A stretch of DNA of 64,000 nucleotides from Aliitabrizicola sp041905595 (GCA_041905595.1 JAYRKT010000001.1:124001-188000); one strand, 5' to 3'. Positions 48,711 to 57,769 are shown, counted from the first letter of the stretch. Notes: a model not told the origin generated them from the sequence alone. Made by a program: numbers and translations.

Positions 48711-49826
48711 TCACTGGCGGGCGAGGAATTCGGAGAACAGGGCCAATCCCTGTCTGAGAACCTCGGTATCGCAGGCATAGCCGATCCGGAGCCACCCTTC
48801 CATGTCGAGCGCCGAGCCAGGCAGCAGCATCACGCCCGTCTCGGTCTGCAGGGCGCGGCAAAGGTCGGCGGAGGAGATGTCGAGGTCGTAGCGCAGAAGC
48901 GCGGTGGTGCCGGAGCGGGGCCGGACATAGTCGATCTTGGGTTCCCGCGCGATCCAGTCGTCGAGGATCGCGAGGTTCGTGCGGGTAATGCGGCGGCTTC
49001 GGTCAAGCATCCGCTCTGCCGATTCAAGAGCGATGGCGGCAAAATGGTCGTCAAGGCGTCCGACGCTGATGGTGGTGTAGTCGCGGTGGATCGAGACGGC
49101 ATGGATCACGTCCTCGGGCGCGGCAATCCAGCCCAGTCGCAGGCCGGCGAGCGAAAAGGTCTTGGACATGCCGCAGGTCGAGATGCCCTTCTCGTAGAGG
49201 TCGGCCATGGACGGCGTGAAGCCGTCCCCGTCCTGGTCGATGCCGCGATAGACCTCGTCGCAGAGCACCCAGGCGCCGTTGGCGCGGGCGATCGCGGCAA
49301 TAGCCTCGAGCCCCGCCCGGTCGATCAGCGCGCCGGTCGGATTGTTGGGGTTGGTGAGGGCGATCATTTTCGCGCCCTTGGCCGCGACCTCCAGCTCGGC
49401 GAGATCGGGCAGGAAGCCGTTCTCGGGCTTCAGCCAGACCAACTGGACCTCGGCGCCGCAGCTTTCGGGGATCGAGTAGTGCTGCTGGTAGGTCGGCACG
49501 ATCGAGACCACGATGTCGCCCGGACCGACCAGCGCGGAATGGACAAGGTGGTTCGCGCCGATTGTGCCGTGGGTGACGATGACGTTCTGCGGTGACTGCC
49601 GGTTGTAAAGTGCACAGATCGCGGCCTTCAGCCGGTCGGAACCCTCGATTGCGCCATAGCCCATCCGCATCGGCAGAAGCTCCGACAGGGCTTTGTCATT
49701 GCGGCCTGAGAGTGCCAGCAATTCGGCAATGGTGATCGAGTCAACGCAGGTCTCGGCAAGGTTGTAGACCGCATCATTCTCATGGGCGTTCATCCAGATC
49801 TCGACGCCAAATTCCCGGATCTTCAT
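48711..49826 (-). CDS. Class I/II PLP-dependent aminotransferase
   Basis: A 371-residue fold-type I aminotransferase. Seen: the substrate-side TNPNNPTGALID loop, the cofactor Asp/Tyr segment VLCDEVYRGID and the PLP lysine motif GMSKTFSLAGLRLGW. ATG 49826 has GGGGAG upstream. The gene is divergent from the Rieske oxygenase with a 190-base region containing a twin palindrome, and is followed by the creatininase-family gene. Such a trio (oxygenase, aminotransferase, hydrolase) suggests catabolism of an amino or betaine compound, but the substrate is not evident. Confidence 0.9.
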   Translation of the reverse strand: MKIREFGVEIWMNAHENDAVYNLAETCVDSITIAELLALSGRNDKALSELLPMRMGYGAIEGSDRLKAAICALYNRQSPQNVIVTHGTIGANHLVHSALVGPGDIVVSIVPTYQQHYSIPESCGAEVQLVWLKPENGFLPDLAELEVAAKGAKMIALTNPNNPTGALIDRAGLEAIAAIARANGAWVLCDEVYRGIDQDGDGFTPSMADLYEKGISTCGMSKTFSLAGLRLGWIAAPEDVIHAVSIHRDYTTISVGRLDDHFAAIALESAERMLDRSRRITRTNLAILDDWIAREPKIDYVRPRSGTTALLRYDLDISSADLCRALQTETGVMLLPGSALDMEGWLRIGYACDTEVLRQGLALFSEFLARQ

Positions 49827-49893
49827 GCGGCCCGCTCCCCGTGACTGTTCCCAAAGTTCTGCCACGGGTTCGCGGGGAAAGGGAATGCGGGAA

Positions 49894-49941
49894 CCAAAAG
49901 CCTTCGGAGGCTTTTGGCAAATTTCTCCGAAGAAATTTGCG
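49894..49941. repeat. Twin-palindrome intergenic element, type I copy 2
   Basis: First hairpin arms CCAAAAGCC / GGCTTTTGG around TTCGGA, second arms GCAAATTTC / GAAATTTGC around TCCGAA, sharing GG at the junction as in the gcvH-gcvP copy; 48 bases in total. It lies between divergent aminotransferase and oxygenase genes, about 70 bases from each start. Confidence 0.82.
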
Positions 49942-50016
49942 CCGCGGGATGTCGCGGACACGCTTGCCTTAAGGGACGCGCCGCGATCACCATCGGCGGA
50001 TCAGGAGGTGCCGCCC

Positions 50017-51048
50017 ATGACACTCGATACCCCGTCCGTCCAGTATCTGAACCTCGATCCCTCGCTCTATGTGCGCGAGGATATCTGGCAGGTGGAGCGG
50101 CAGAAGATCTTCGCCCGGACTTGGCAGTTCATGGGACCGGTTTCCGCCTTGGCCGACACGGGCCAGTACATTGCCATCGACATTGCCGGCATCCCGGTCT
50201 TTGCGATCCGCGGCCGGGACGGCGCATTGCGCGGGTTCAGGAATGTCTGCCGACACCGGGGGGCCAAGCTGCTGGCGGACGGGACCGGCCAATGCGGGCT
50301 GATCGTCTGTCCCTATCACAAGTGGAGCTTCGCCGACACCGGGCGGCTTGTGCAGGCGCCGTGGTATGGCAAGGACCCTGCGATCATCCCCGAGGACTGG
50401 CCGCTGCAAAAAGTGGCGCTCGCCGAATGGCGCGGGCTTCTCTTCGCATCACTTGACCCTGAGATGCCGCTGATCGAGCAGTTGGGCGACCTGCCCCAGG
50501 AACTCGCCGACGAACCGATGGAACGCTACACGGCGACCGACAGCGCGACTGTCAGCTTCGAGGCGAACTGGAAGGTCTATACCGACAACTTCGTCGAGGG
50601 TTACCACATCCCCGGCACGCATCCGTCCTTCTACGCCGCCATCGATTTCGAGGCCTTCGAGACGACGGCGCATCCCGGCTACGTGCGCATGACCGCTCCG
50701 CCGCGCGAGGGGTTGTTCTATCGCGGCAAGTGGCTGTGGATGTGGCCGAACTGGACGCTGTCGCTGTTCGAGGGCGGCATGAATGTCAGCCGGATCAACC
50801 CAACCAGCCCGCATCACACCGACCAGCACTACCATTTCTTCTTCGCCGACACCTCCGAAGCCGGGGCCGAGGCGCGGGCGAAATCGGTAAACGGCACTCT
50901 GGCCGTGGTGCGAGAGGATTACCAAGTCTGCGTCGAGACGCACCGTAACTATGCGGCGGGCGCCTATACGTCCGGTCCTCTGTCTGGCAGGCACGAGAAG
51001 GGCGTGCAGTACTTTCAGGAGCGGGTGGCGGCAGCGCTTGGGGTGTAG
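50017..51048 (+). CDS. Rieske non-heme iron oxygenase, quaternary-amine type
   Basis: A 343-residue oxygenase alpha subunit. The Rieske cluster ligands are complete (CRH at 78-80, CPYH at 98-101). The catalytic iron site reads NFVEGYHIPGTHP: His197 and His202 with Glu194 at the position that bridges to the Rieske cluster, where most ring-hydroxylating enzymes have Asp. A bridging Glu is known from carnitine monooxygenase CntA and relatives, pointing to choline, carnitine or betaine-like substrates. AGGAGGT precedes ATG 50017. No reductase partner gene is adjacent. Confidence 0.9.
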   Translation: MTLDTPSVQYLNLDPSLYVREDIWQVERQKIFARTWQFMGPVSALADTGQYIAIDIAGIPVFAIRGRDGALRGFRNVCRHRGAKLLADGTGQCGLIVCPYHKWSFADTGRLVQAPWYGKDPAIIPEDWPLQKVALAEWRGLLFASLDPEMPLIEQLGDLPQELADEPMERYTATDSATVSFEANWKVYTDNFVEGYHIPGTHPSFYAAIDFEAFETTAHPGYVRMTAPPREGLFYRGKWLWMWPNWTLSLFEGGMNVSRINPTSPHHTDQHYHFFFADTSEAGAEARAKSVNGTLAVVREDYQVCVETHRNYAAGAYTSGPLSGRHEKGVQYFQERVAAALGV

Positions 51049-51052
51049 GTGC

Positions 51053-51106
51053 GAATTCTCTACGAGAATTCAGAACTAGAGCGCCCCGAATTTTCGTAGA
51101 AAATTC
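51053..51106. repeat. Paired AT-rich hairpin element, type II copy 2
   Basis: Hairpins GAATTCTC-TAC-GAGAATTC and GAATTTTC-GTA-GAAAATTC, 19 bases each, separated by 16 bases that include GCGCCC. It fills the gap between the convergent oxygenase and epmA stops (4 and 6 bases away). Geometry equals the copy at 25488-25541. Confidence 0.85.
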
Positions 51107-51112
51107 GTTGGC

Positions 51113-52168
51113 TTAGTCGGCCACGGGCGCCCAGATCACCTCGTCGATCCGCGGTGCGCCGGTCGCCAGCATCACCAGACGGTCGAAGCCGAGCGCGATG
51201 CCGCTGGCGGGCGGCATGTGGGCGAGGGCCGCAAGGAAATCCTCGTCCACCGGGTAACGCTCGCCATAGACGCGGACCTTTTCGTCCATCTCCAACCCGA
51301 AGCGACGGCGCTGTTCGGCAGGGTTGGTGAGTTCGCCGAAGCCGTTGGCGAGTTCCACCCCGCAGGCATAGACTTCGAACCGTTCCGCGACGCGCGGGTC
51401 ATCGGCCGCCGGCCGGGCCAGCGCCGCCTCGGCTGCCGGATAGCGGTCAAGGACCGTCATCCGCTCCATCCCGAGCTTCGGCTCCACCTTCGCGACCAGA
51501 GCGCGCGACAGAAGGTCCGACCAGGTATCATCCTCGGTCGCCCGCAGGCCGACCGCGAGCATCTGGGTGCGGAGCGCGGCGGCATCGGTCGAGGCATCGG
51601 CCCGGATCGTCGCCAGCAGGTCGATCCCCGCATAGCGCGCGAATGCCTCGGCGACGCTGAGCCGTTCATAGGGCAGGAAGGGGTCGCAGGTCCGGTCGCG
51701 GTAGCGCAACTGCATCGCGCCAGCCGCCTGGGCGGCGAGGCGCAGGAAAGACATGCAGTCGTCCATCAAGACCGAATAATCCTCGCCCACCCGGTACCAT
51801 TCCAGCATGGTGAATTCCGGGCTGTGGAGCGCCCCGCGCTCGCGGTTGCGCCAGACATGGGCGAAGGCAAAGATCCGCTCCTCTCCCGCCGCCAGCAGCT
51901 TCTTCATCGCGAATTCGGGCGAGGTGTGGAGGTAGAGTGTCCGCCCCTCGCCGTCATTGCCGATCGCGGTGGTGGCAAAGGCATGCAGGTGCGCCTCGTT
52001 CCCCGGGCTGACCGCCAGCGCCGCCGGATCGACCTCGACGAAATCGCGGTCGGCCAGCCAGCTGCGGATCGCCGCCTGGATGCGATTGCGGGCGAGAAGC
52101 ACGGGGCGGCGGTCGGCGTGGCGGCTGGCGGACCACCAGGGAGAGGCGTCGGAACGGTCGGCGGGCAT
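51113..52168 (-). CDS. epmA: EF-P lysine ligase EpmA (GenX/PoxA)
   Basis: A 351-residue paralogue of the lysyl-tRNA synthetase catalytic core, lacking the anticodon-binding domain; it attaches (R)-beta-lysine to elongation factor P. Class II motifs are visible: LYLHTSPEFAMKKLLAAG, RNRERGALHSPEFTMLEWY (motif 2) and PPASGIALGFDRLVMLATG (motif 3). ATG 52168. It is divergent from efp, its substrate gene, with 108 bases between. The mutase EpmB that makes beta-lysine is not in this window. Confidence 0.93.
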   Translation of the reverse strand: MPADRSDASPWWSASRHADRRPVLLARNRIQAAIRSWLADRDFVEVDPAALAVSPGNEAHLHAFATTAIGNDGEGRTLYLHTSPEFAMKKLLAAGEERIFAFAHVWRNRERGALHSPEFTMLEWYRVGEDYSVLMDDCMSFLRLAAQAAGAMQLRYRDRTCDPFLPYERLSVAEAFARYAGIDLLATIRADASTDAAALRTQMLAVGLRATEDDTWSDLLSRALVAKVEPKLGMERMTVLDRYPAAEAALARPAADDPRVAERFEVYACGVELANGFGELTNPAEQRRRFGLEMDEKVRVYGERYPVDEDFLAALAHMPPASGIALGFDRLVMLATGAPRIDEVIWAPVAD

Positions 52169-52276
52169 GGGTTCAGGCGGCTTTCGACTGGCGAAACGGG
52201 AAAAGATGCGCTAGAGGCGGGCGCAATCGCCCGCGCTGATTAGGCTGCGGGTTTCAAAACCACAAGGAAGACCTTC

Positions 52277-52843
52277 GTGAAAGTCATCGCCTCGAGCCTG
52301 CGCAAGGGCAATGTCGTCGAGATGGACGGCAAGCTCTATGTCGTTCTTACCGCCACCAACTTCCACCCCGGCAAGGGTACGCCGACCACCCAGATCGACA
52401 TGCGCCGCATCTCGGATGGCGTGAAGGTCTCGGAACGGTGGCGCACGACCGAACAGGTCGAGAAGGCCACCGTGGACGAGCGCGAATATGACTACCTCTA
52501 CGAGGATGGCGAAGGCTTCCACTTCATGGAACCGATCAGCTACGACCAGATCGCCGTTTCGCCCGATGTCGTGGGCGACGGCAAGGTCTACCTCCAGGAA
52601 GGCATGCGCTGCTGGCTCAAGACCTTCGAAGGTGTCTGCATCGCCATCGAATTCCCGCAGAAGATCACCGTCGAGATCACCGAAACCGAGCCGGTGGTGA
52701 AAGGTCAGACCGCGTCGTCGTCCTACAAGCCGGCCATGACCGACAACGGCCTGCGCGTGATGGTGCCGCCACATATCGGTGCGGGCACCCGGATCATCAT
52801 CAACACCGACGACAACTCTTACGTCGAGCGCGCCAAGGACTGA
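52277..52843 (+). CDS. efp: Elongation factor P
   Basis: A 188-residue tRNA-shaped factor that rescues ribosomes stalled at polyproline. The modification loop reads FHPGKGTPTTQ with the target Lys33. Start is GTG 52277 (VKVIASSLRKGN), preceded by AAGGAAG. EpmA is encoded divergently next to it, consistent with lysylation at Lys33. Confidence 0.97.
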   Translation: MKVIASSLRKGNVVEMDGKLYVVLTATNFHPGKGTPTTQIDMRRISDGVKVSERWRTTEQVEKATVDEREYDYLYEDGEGFHFMEPISYDQIAVSPDVVGDGKVYLQEGMRCWLKTFEGVCIAIEFPQKITVEITETEPVVKGQTASSSYKPAMTDNGLRVMVPPHIGAGTRIIINTDDNSYVERAKD

Positions 52844-52848
52844 CCGGC

Positions 52849-53156
52849 ATGTGGCTGGCGGTCCTGCTTCGTAGCCTGACCGCTTTGCCGCTTGGCGGCC
52901 TATTGCTGGTTTGGCCGCTTCCCTGGCCTGCCAATGCCACGCCCCAACCATCCGGGTAGGCACTTTCGTGACGCCGATCCAGTTTGACCTGCACGCCTAT
53001 CCGGTCGACCGCTAGACCCTGACCTTCTGGATCGAGTGCACATCCGGCGCGCGCAGCGTCATTCTTTCTCCCGACAGCACGGACTCCCGGCACGCGGATT
53101 TTCTGACCGTGCCGGGCTGGGCGGTCAGTGGCCTTGCCCTGCAAACGCTGCGCTGA
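52849..53156 (+). pseudogene. Broken gene for a small secreted protein
   Basis: ATG 52849 opens a 36-codon signal-peptide-like stretch (MWLAVLLRSLTALPLGGLLL...) ending at TAG 52957. Shifting to the -1 frame there continues as RVGTFVTPIQFDLHAYPVDR, reaches a second in-frame stop (TAG 53013), then runs 46 more codons (starts TLTFWIECTSGARSVILS) to TGA 53154. One frameshift plus one nonsense codon within about 100 codons indicates a decayed gene. I do not recognise the family. The rest of 52844-53304 holds only a small hairpin and the next gene's upstream region. Confidence 0.55.
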
Positions 53157-53171
53157 AGCAATCCGGCAACA

Positions 53172-53187
53172 GGGGCGCAATTGCCCC
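53172..53187. other. Small hairpin behind the broken gene
   Basis: GGGGC and GCCCC flank GCAATT. No T-run follows; it may be a remnant terminator of the broken gene. Confidence 0.3.
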
Positions 53188-53304
53188 AGTACTGCCGCCT
53201 ATTCTCCAACAATCTTCCTTCTTCACCTGAAATTGTTGCGGATATCGTCGAAAATGGGCCTCAAGCCAACCGACCCCGCTGATTGAAGAAGGAGAAGATT
53301 GCCG

Positions 53305-53898
53305 ATGCGAACCCCTATCCTGGCCACGCTTGGTGTGGCACTTGCTACTGCCCTGCCAGCCTTGGCAGAGGATAAGCCCATCACCTGGAAGGATGATGTC
53401 GCGGGCTGGTACATCGGCGTCGACACCTCGATCGGCAACGGCTGCTTCATGACGGCCGCCTACGAGGCCGGCACCTACCTGCGGGTCCAGTTCAACCCGT
53501 CCAGCGACAATTTTCAGTTCATCATTGGCGACGAGGCCTGGAACTCGATCGAAGACGGCAAGCTCTACAGCATCGGCATCGCCTTCGGAAGCCGCAGCCC
53601 CTGGACCGGCGACGCCGAAGGCGGACGGCTGGGCGAACTGCCGACGCTGACCGTCGATGTCGGCTTTGAGAAGGACAAGGCTGCAGCCTTCATTGACGAG
53701 TTTCGCCGGATGACCAGCGTGGCCGTGACTTACGAAAGCAAGGAAATTGCCCGGCTGACGCTTAGCGGAACCAACGCGGCGATGGAAGAAGTGATCAACT
53801 GCCAGAGCGCCGTGAACGAGGCCGGCGCGTCCGCTCCGGCCGACGATCAGGACCCGTTCAGCTCAGGCAAGACGACGGATAGCGATCCGTTCAACTGA
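53305..53898 (+). CDS. Secreted protein of unknown function
   Basis: 197 residues with a Sec signal (about 1-22, ending PALAED). The mature part contains two cysteines (NGCFMT, VINCQS) that could form a disulfide, a central IGDEAWNSIEDGKLYSIGIAF segment, and a disordered Asp/Ser-rich tail. I do not recognise a family. ATG 53305 has AAGGAG upstream; a TTG six bases earlier is less likely. It is convergent, four bases from the hydroxyacid dehydrogenase gene. Confidence 0.8.
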   Translation: MRTPILATLGVALATALPALAEDKPITWKDDVAGWYIGVDTSIGNGCFMTAAYEAGTYLRVQFNPSSDNFQFIIGDEAWNSIEDGKLYSIGIAFGSRSPWTGDAEGGRLGELPTLTVDVGFEKDKAAAFIDEFRRMTSVAVTYESKEIARLTLSGTNAAMEEVINCQSAVNEAGASAPADDQDPFSSGKTTDSDPFN

Positions 53899-53902
53899 CG
53901 GG

Positions 53903-54889
53903 TCAGAGCATCCCCGGCACAACCTGATCCGGCGGCCGGTGGCCGTCGGCGAAGGTCTTGATATTGAGGATCACCTTCTCGCCCATCTCGATCCGCCCTT
54001 CGAGCGTGGCCGAGCCCATGTGCGGCAGCAGAACGACATTGGGCAATTCGCGCAGACGTGGGTTGATCTCGTGCCCATGCTCGAACACGTCGAGACCGGC
54101 TCCGGCGAGTTCCCCGGCGCGCAACCCGCGAGTAAGGGCATTCTCGTCGATGACCTCGCCGCGGGAGGTGTTCACGATCACTGCGGTCGGCTTCATCAGC
54201 TTCAGCCGACGGGCGTTGAGCAGATGGAAGGTCGACGGGGTGTGCGGGCAGTTGATCGACAGGATGTCGACCCGCGCCAGCATTTGATCCAGGCTTTCCC
54301 ACCAGGTCGCCTCGACCTCCTGCTCGACCTCGGGGCGCAGCCGCTTGCGGTTGTGGTAGTGGATCTGCATGCCGAAAGCCTGCGCGCGCCGCGCGACGGC
54401 CTGCCCGATCCGACCCATGCCAAGGATCCCCAGGCGGCGACCGCCGATGCGGCCGCCAAGGTGTGACATCGGCGACCAGCCTTGCCACCTGCCAGCCTGC
54501 ATCTCGGATAGGCCTTCGGGAATGCGACGGGTAACGCCAAGGATCAGCGCCATCACCATGTCGGCGGTATCCTCGGTCACGACGCCGGGGGTGTTCGAGA
54601 CGAGAATCCCGCGCTGGCGGGCAGTAGCGACGTCGATGTGATCGACGCCCGCGCCATAGTTCGCGATCAGCTTCAGCCGGTCGCCCGCCTGCGCCAGAGC
54701 GGCGGCATCGATATGGTCATTCAGGGAGGGGACAAGGACGTCGGCGCGGCGCATGGCTGCGATCAGTTCATCGCGCGTCATCAGCGTGTCGGGATCGCGC
54801 AATTCGACGTCGAAGAGCTCCTTCATGCGGGTCTCGACGACCTCTGGCAGGCGTCGCGTCACGACAACACTCAGGCGCGCTGCAGGCAT
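53903..54889 (-). CDS. D-2-hydroxyacid dehydrogenase (glyoxylate reductase-like)
   Basis: A 328-residue NAD(P)-dependent dehydrogenase of the GyaR/GRHPR group. The cofactor motif LGILGMGRIGQAVARRA and the catalytic Arg (NTSRGEVID), Glu and His (LLPHMGSAT) are in place, with ANYGAGVDHIDV typical of glyoxylate reductases. It would reduce glyoxylate or hydroxypyruvate. It is divergent from the SH3-like secreted protein gene. A second enzyme of related function is encoded at 40711. Confidence 0.9.
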   Translation of the reverse strand: MPAARLSVVVTRRLPEVVETRMKELFDVELRDPDTLMTRDELIAAMRRADVLVPSLNDHIDAAALAQAGDRLKLIANYGAGVDHIDVATARQRGILVSNTPGVVTEDTADMVMALILGVTRRIPEGLSEMQAGRWQGWSPMSHLGGRIGGRRLGILGMGRIGQAVARRAQAFGMQIHYHNRKRLRPEVEQEVEATWWESLDQMLARVDILSINCPHTPSTFHLLNARRLKLMKPTAVIVNTSRGEVIDENALTRGLRAGELAGAGLDVFEHGHEINPRLRELPNVVLLPHMGSATLEGRIEMGEKVILNIKTFADGHRPPDQVVPGML

Positions 54890-55027
54890 CCGGATTCTCC
54901 CATCTCTTCCAAATCAAGGCTCGCAATGGCAAAGTGCCGGTAAGCGGGGCGCGGCACAAGCCCCGGAGGATGCAGCAGACGGACGCAGCCTGGGAAGCGG
55001 GCTGAGCCGGTAAACAGGCGGATTGGC

Positions 55028-55681
55028 ATGAAAGCATCGGTTCGGCTGGCCTTGGCAGCCGCGATGGCGTTGTTGGCATGGGCGCCCGCGGTTTACGCCG
55101 AGGATCAGCAACCCTCGCTGGACGAACTGGCCGAACGCCGGCCGATGCCTCGGCCCGAGCCTGTCGTCCCGCAGGACGGTGCGGGCGACGCCGCAGCGGC
55201 CGCTCCGCAGGAGGGAGCCCCACAGTCGAACCTGGAGAAAGAGCGCGACACCCATCTCGGCAGCGTCACGAACCTGCCGATCCCGCGCTATGTTTCGCTA
55301 AAGACCAACCAGGGCAACGCCAGGCGCGGGCCGGGCCTGACACACCGGATCGACTGGGTGTTCACCCGCGCGGGAATGCCCCTGCGCATCACCGCCGAGT
55401 TCGAACACTGGCGCCGTGTCGAAGACCAGGACGGTATCGGCGGCTGGGTGCAGTACTCGCTGCTATCGGGGGTGCGGACAGTGATCGTGACGCTCGACAT
55501 GGCCGAATTCCGCACCATGCCGGACCCGAATGCGCCGGTGGTCTTCCAGGCCGAACAGGGCGTCGTCGGCAAGATCCTGAAATGCGAGCCCGACTGGTGC
55601 CGCATCTCGGCCGAGGGTAACCGGGGCTGGGTTCAGAAGACCGCGCTTTGGGGTGTGGATCCCGGCGAGATCATCGACTGA
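55028..55681 (+). CDS. Secreted SH3-like domain protein
   Basis: 217 residues: a signal peptide (about 1-24, ending AVYAED), a Pro/Ala-rich linker (about 30-75), then two bacterial SH3-like units (from YVSLKTNQGNARRGPGLTHR, and from APVVFQAEQGVVGKILKCEP). Such periplasmic SH3b proteins bind peptidoglycan or other envelope components; no catalytic domain is present. Cysteines in KCEPDWCR could form a disulfide. It is convergent with the M3 peptidase gene. Confidence 0.83.
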   Translation: MKASVRLALAAAMALLAWAPAVYAEDQQPSLDELAERRPMPRPEPVVPQDGAGDAAAAAPQEGAPQSNLEKERDTHLGSVTNLPIPRYVSLKTNQGNARRGPGLTHRIDWVFTRAGMPLRITAEFEHWRRVEDQDGIGGWVQYSLLSGVRTVIVTLDMAEFRTMPDPNAPVVFQAEQGVVGKILKCEPDWCRISAEGNRGWVQKTALWGVDPGEIID

Positions 55682-55696
55682 TCCCACCGGCACGTC

Positions 55697-57715
55697 TCAG
55701 ACGGGTTCAAGAAGTCCCCTGCCCTTCAGCAGCGGCTCCACACCCGGCATCCGGCCGCGGAATTCGGTATACAGCTCGTCGGCCTCGCGCGATCCGCCCG
55801 CGGACAGGATGAACCGCTCCAGCTTTTCGGCGGTGGTCGGGTCGAAGGCATCGCCCGCTTCCTCGAAGGCGGCGAAGGCATCGGCATCCATCACCTCGGA
55901 CCACATGTAGCTGTAATAGCCCGAGGAATAGCCATCCCCGGCGAAGACATGGGCGAAATGCGGGGTGGCATGGCGGGTACGGATCGCGTGCGGCATCCCT
56001 ATCGCCTCCAGCACCTCGGCCTCCTTCGCCACCGGATCGGCCGGCGGCTCGCCTTCGTGGAAGGCAAGGTCCACAAGTGCCGAGGCGACGTATTCCACCG
56101 TGGCAAAGCCTTGGTCATAGGTTCCGGCGGCAAGCAGTCGGTCCAGCATGTCCTTGGGCATCGGTTCGCCTGTCTTCCAGTGGCGCGCGTGCCTGGCCAG
56201 CACCTCGGGCACCTCGAGCCAGTGTTCGTAAAGCTGGCTCGGCAATTCGACGAAGTCGCGGGCCACCGATGTTCCGGAAATGAAACCGTAGGTCACGTCA
56301 GACAGCATCTGGTGCAGCGCATGGCCGAATTCGTGAAAGAGCGTGCGCGCATCGTCATAGGACAGAAGCGCCGGATCGCCCTTGGCGAAGTTGCAGACGT
56401 TCACCACCACCGGTGCGACCACGCCCCCCAGCTTGCGTTGGCTGCGGATGGCCGAGCACCAGGCGCCCGACCGCTTCGATCCGCGGGCGAAGTAGTCGCC
56501 AAGGAAGACCGCGACGTGACGCCCCTTCCGCGTCACTTCCCAGGCGCGGACATCGGGGTGGTAGAGCGGCACATCGAGCGGACGGAACTCCAGCCCGAAC
56601 AGGCGGTTCGCAACATCGAAACAGGCCGCAATCATCGCGTCGAGCGACAGGTATGGCTTCAGGGCCGATTCATCGAGGTCATGCTCGGCCTTGCGCCGCT
56701 TCTCGGAGTAATAGCGCCAGTCCCAGGGCTCCAGCTCGCCGTTGATGCCATGCCTATGCATCATGCCGGAAAGGATTGCCGCGTCGGCTTCGGCCTTGGC
56801 GCGGGCCGGTTTCCACACCTGCGTCAGCAGGTCCCGCACCGCCGCCGGGGTGCCTGCCATCTCGGTTTCCAGCTTAAAGCTCGCAAAATCCTTGTAGCCG
56901 AGCAGTTGCGCCCGCTCTTGCCGCAGTTTCAGGATCTCGGTGGCGATGGCGCGGTTGTCATGGGCGTTGCCGTTGGCGCCGCGCGCGACCCAGGCCAGGT
57001 AGGCTTTCTGCCGAAGATCGCGGCGCGGCGAGAATTGCAGGAAGGGCACGATCAGCGAGCGGTTGAGTGTGATGACATGGCCGGACAGGCCCCGCTCGCC
57101 TGCCGCCGCCTTGGCGCTGGCCACGACGAAATCGGGCAGTCCCTCCAGATCGGCCTCGGACAGTTCCATGAACCACTCGCGTTCATCCGCCAATAGGTTC
57201 TGGGTGAACTCGGTCCCCAGCACGGCAAGGCGCGACTTCACCTCGGTCATGCGGTCGGCCCGGGCCCCGTCTAGCTGGGCCCCCGCGCGGACGAACATGC
57301 GGCGGTAAAGCATCAGGACACGGGCCTGCTCCGACGAGAGGCCAAGAGTTTCACGGGCGTTCCAGAGCGTCTCGATCCGGGCGAAAAGCTTGCCGTTATT
57401 GGTGATTTCCGACGAGAACGCCGACAGCTTTGGCGCAAGGTCGCGCTGCAGCGCCTCGCGCGCGGGGTTCGAATCCGCGCCGCTGAGGTTGAAGAAGACG
57501 CCAGCGACCCGGTCCAGCGTCGCTTCCGCCTGTTCCATCGCCTCGATGGTGTTGGCGAAGGTCGGTGCGTCGGGATTATCGGCGATGGCGGCGATGGCGG
57601 CCCGCGCCTGCTCCAGCCCGGCATCGAAGGCCGGAGCGAAATCTTCGTCGCGGATCAGGTCGAACGGGGGCAGGTCGAACGCGGTCGTCCAGGGCGCGAG
57701 CAGGGCATTGGTCAT
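55697..57715 (-). CDS. M3-family oligopeptidase (OpdA/Dcp-like)
   Basis: A 672-residue thimet-type zinc oligopeptidase. The motif LFHEFGHALHQML gives HExxH and the downstream segment with third ligand Glu (VARDFVELPSQLYEHW) is present; C-terminal AGDGYSSGYYSYMWSEVMDA is family-typical. It degrades cytosolic peptides. ATG 57715 follows AAAGGAGA. No signal peptide. Its length matches E. coli OpdA (oligopeptidase A) and Dcp (about 680), between which I cannot decide. Confidence 0.93.
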   Translation of the reverse strand: MTNALLAPWTTAFDLPPFDLIRDEDFAPAFDAGLEQARAAIAAIADNPDAPTFANTIEAMEQAEATLDRVAGVFFNLSGADSNPAREALQRDLAPKLSAFSSEITNNGKLFARIETLWNARETLGLSSEQARVLMLYRRMFVRAGAQLDGARADRMTEVKSRLAVLGTEFTQNLLADEREWFMELSEADLEGLPDFVVASAKAAAGERGLSGHVITLNRSLIVPFLQFSPRRDLRQKAYLAWVARGANGNAHDNRAIATEILKLRQERAQLLGYKDFASFKLETEMAGTPAAVRDLLTQVWKPARAKAEADAAILSGMMHRHGINGELEPWDWRYYSEKRRKAEHDLDESALKPYLSLDAMIAACFDVANRLFGLEFRPLDVPLYHPDVRAWEVTRKGRHVAVFLGDYFARGSKRSGAWCSAIRSQRKLGGVVAPVVVNVCNFAKGDPALLSYDDARTLFHEFGHALHQMLSDVTYGFISGTSVARDFVELPSQLYEHWLEVPEVLARHARHWKTGEPMPKDMLDRLLAAGTYDQGFATVEYVASALVDLAFHEGEPPADPVAKEAEVLEAIGMPHAIRTRHATPHFAHVFAGDGYSSGYYSYMWSEVMDADAFAAFEEAGDAFDPTTAEKLERFILSAGGSREADELYTEFRGRMPGVEPLLKGRGLLEPV

Positions 57716-57769
57716 GCGGAATCTCCTTTGCGTCAAAGCTAGGAACAGCCGCCGGAAAGGTCCAGCCCG

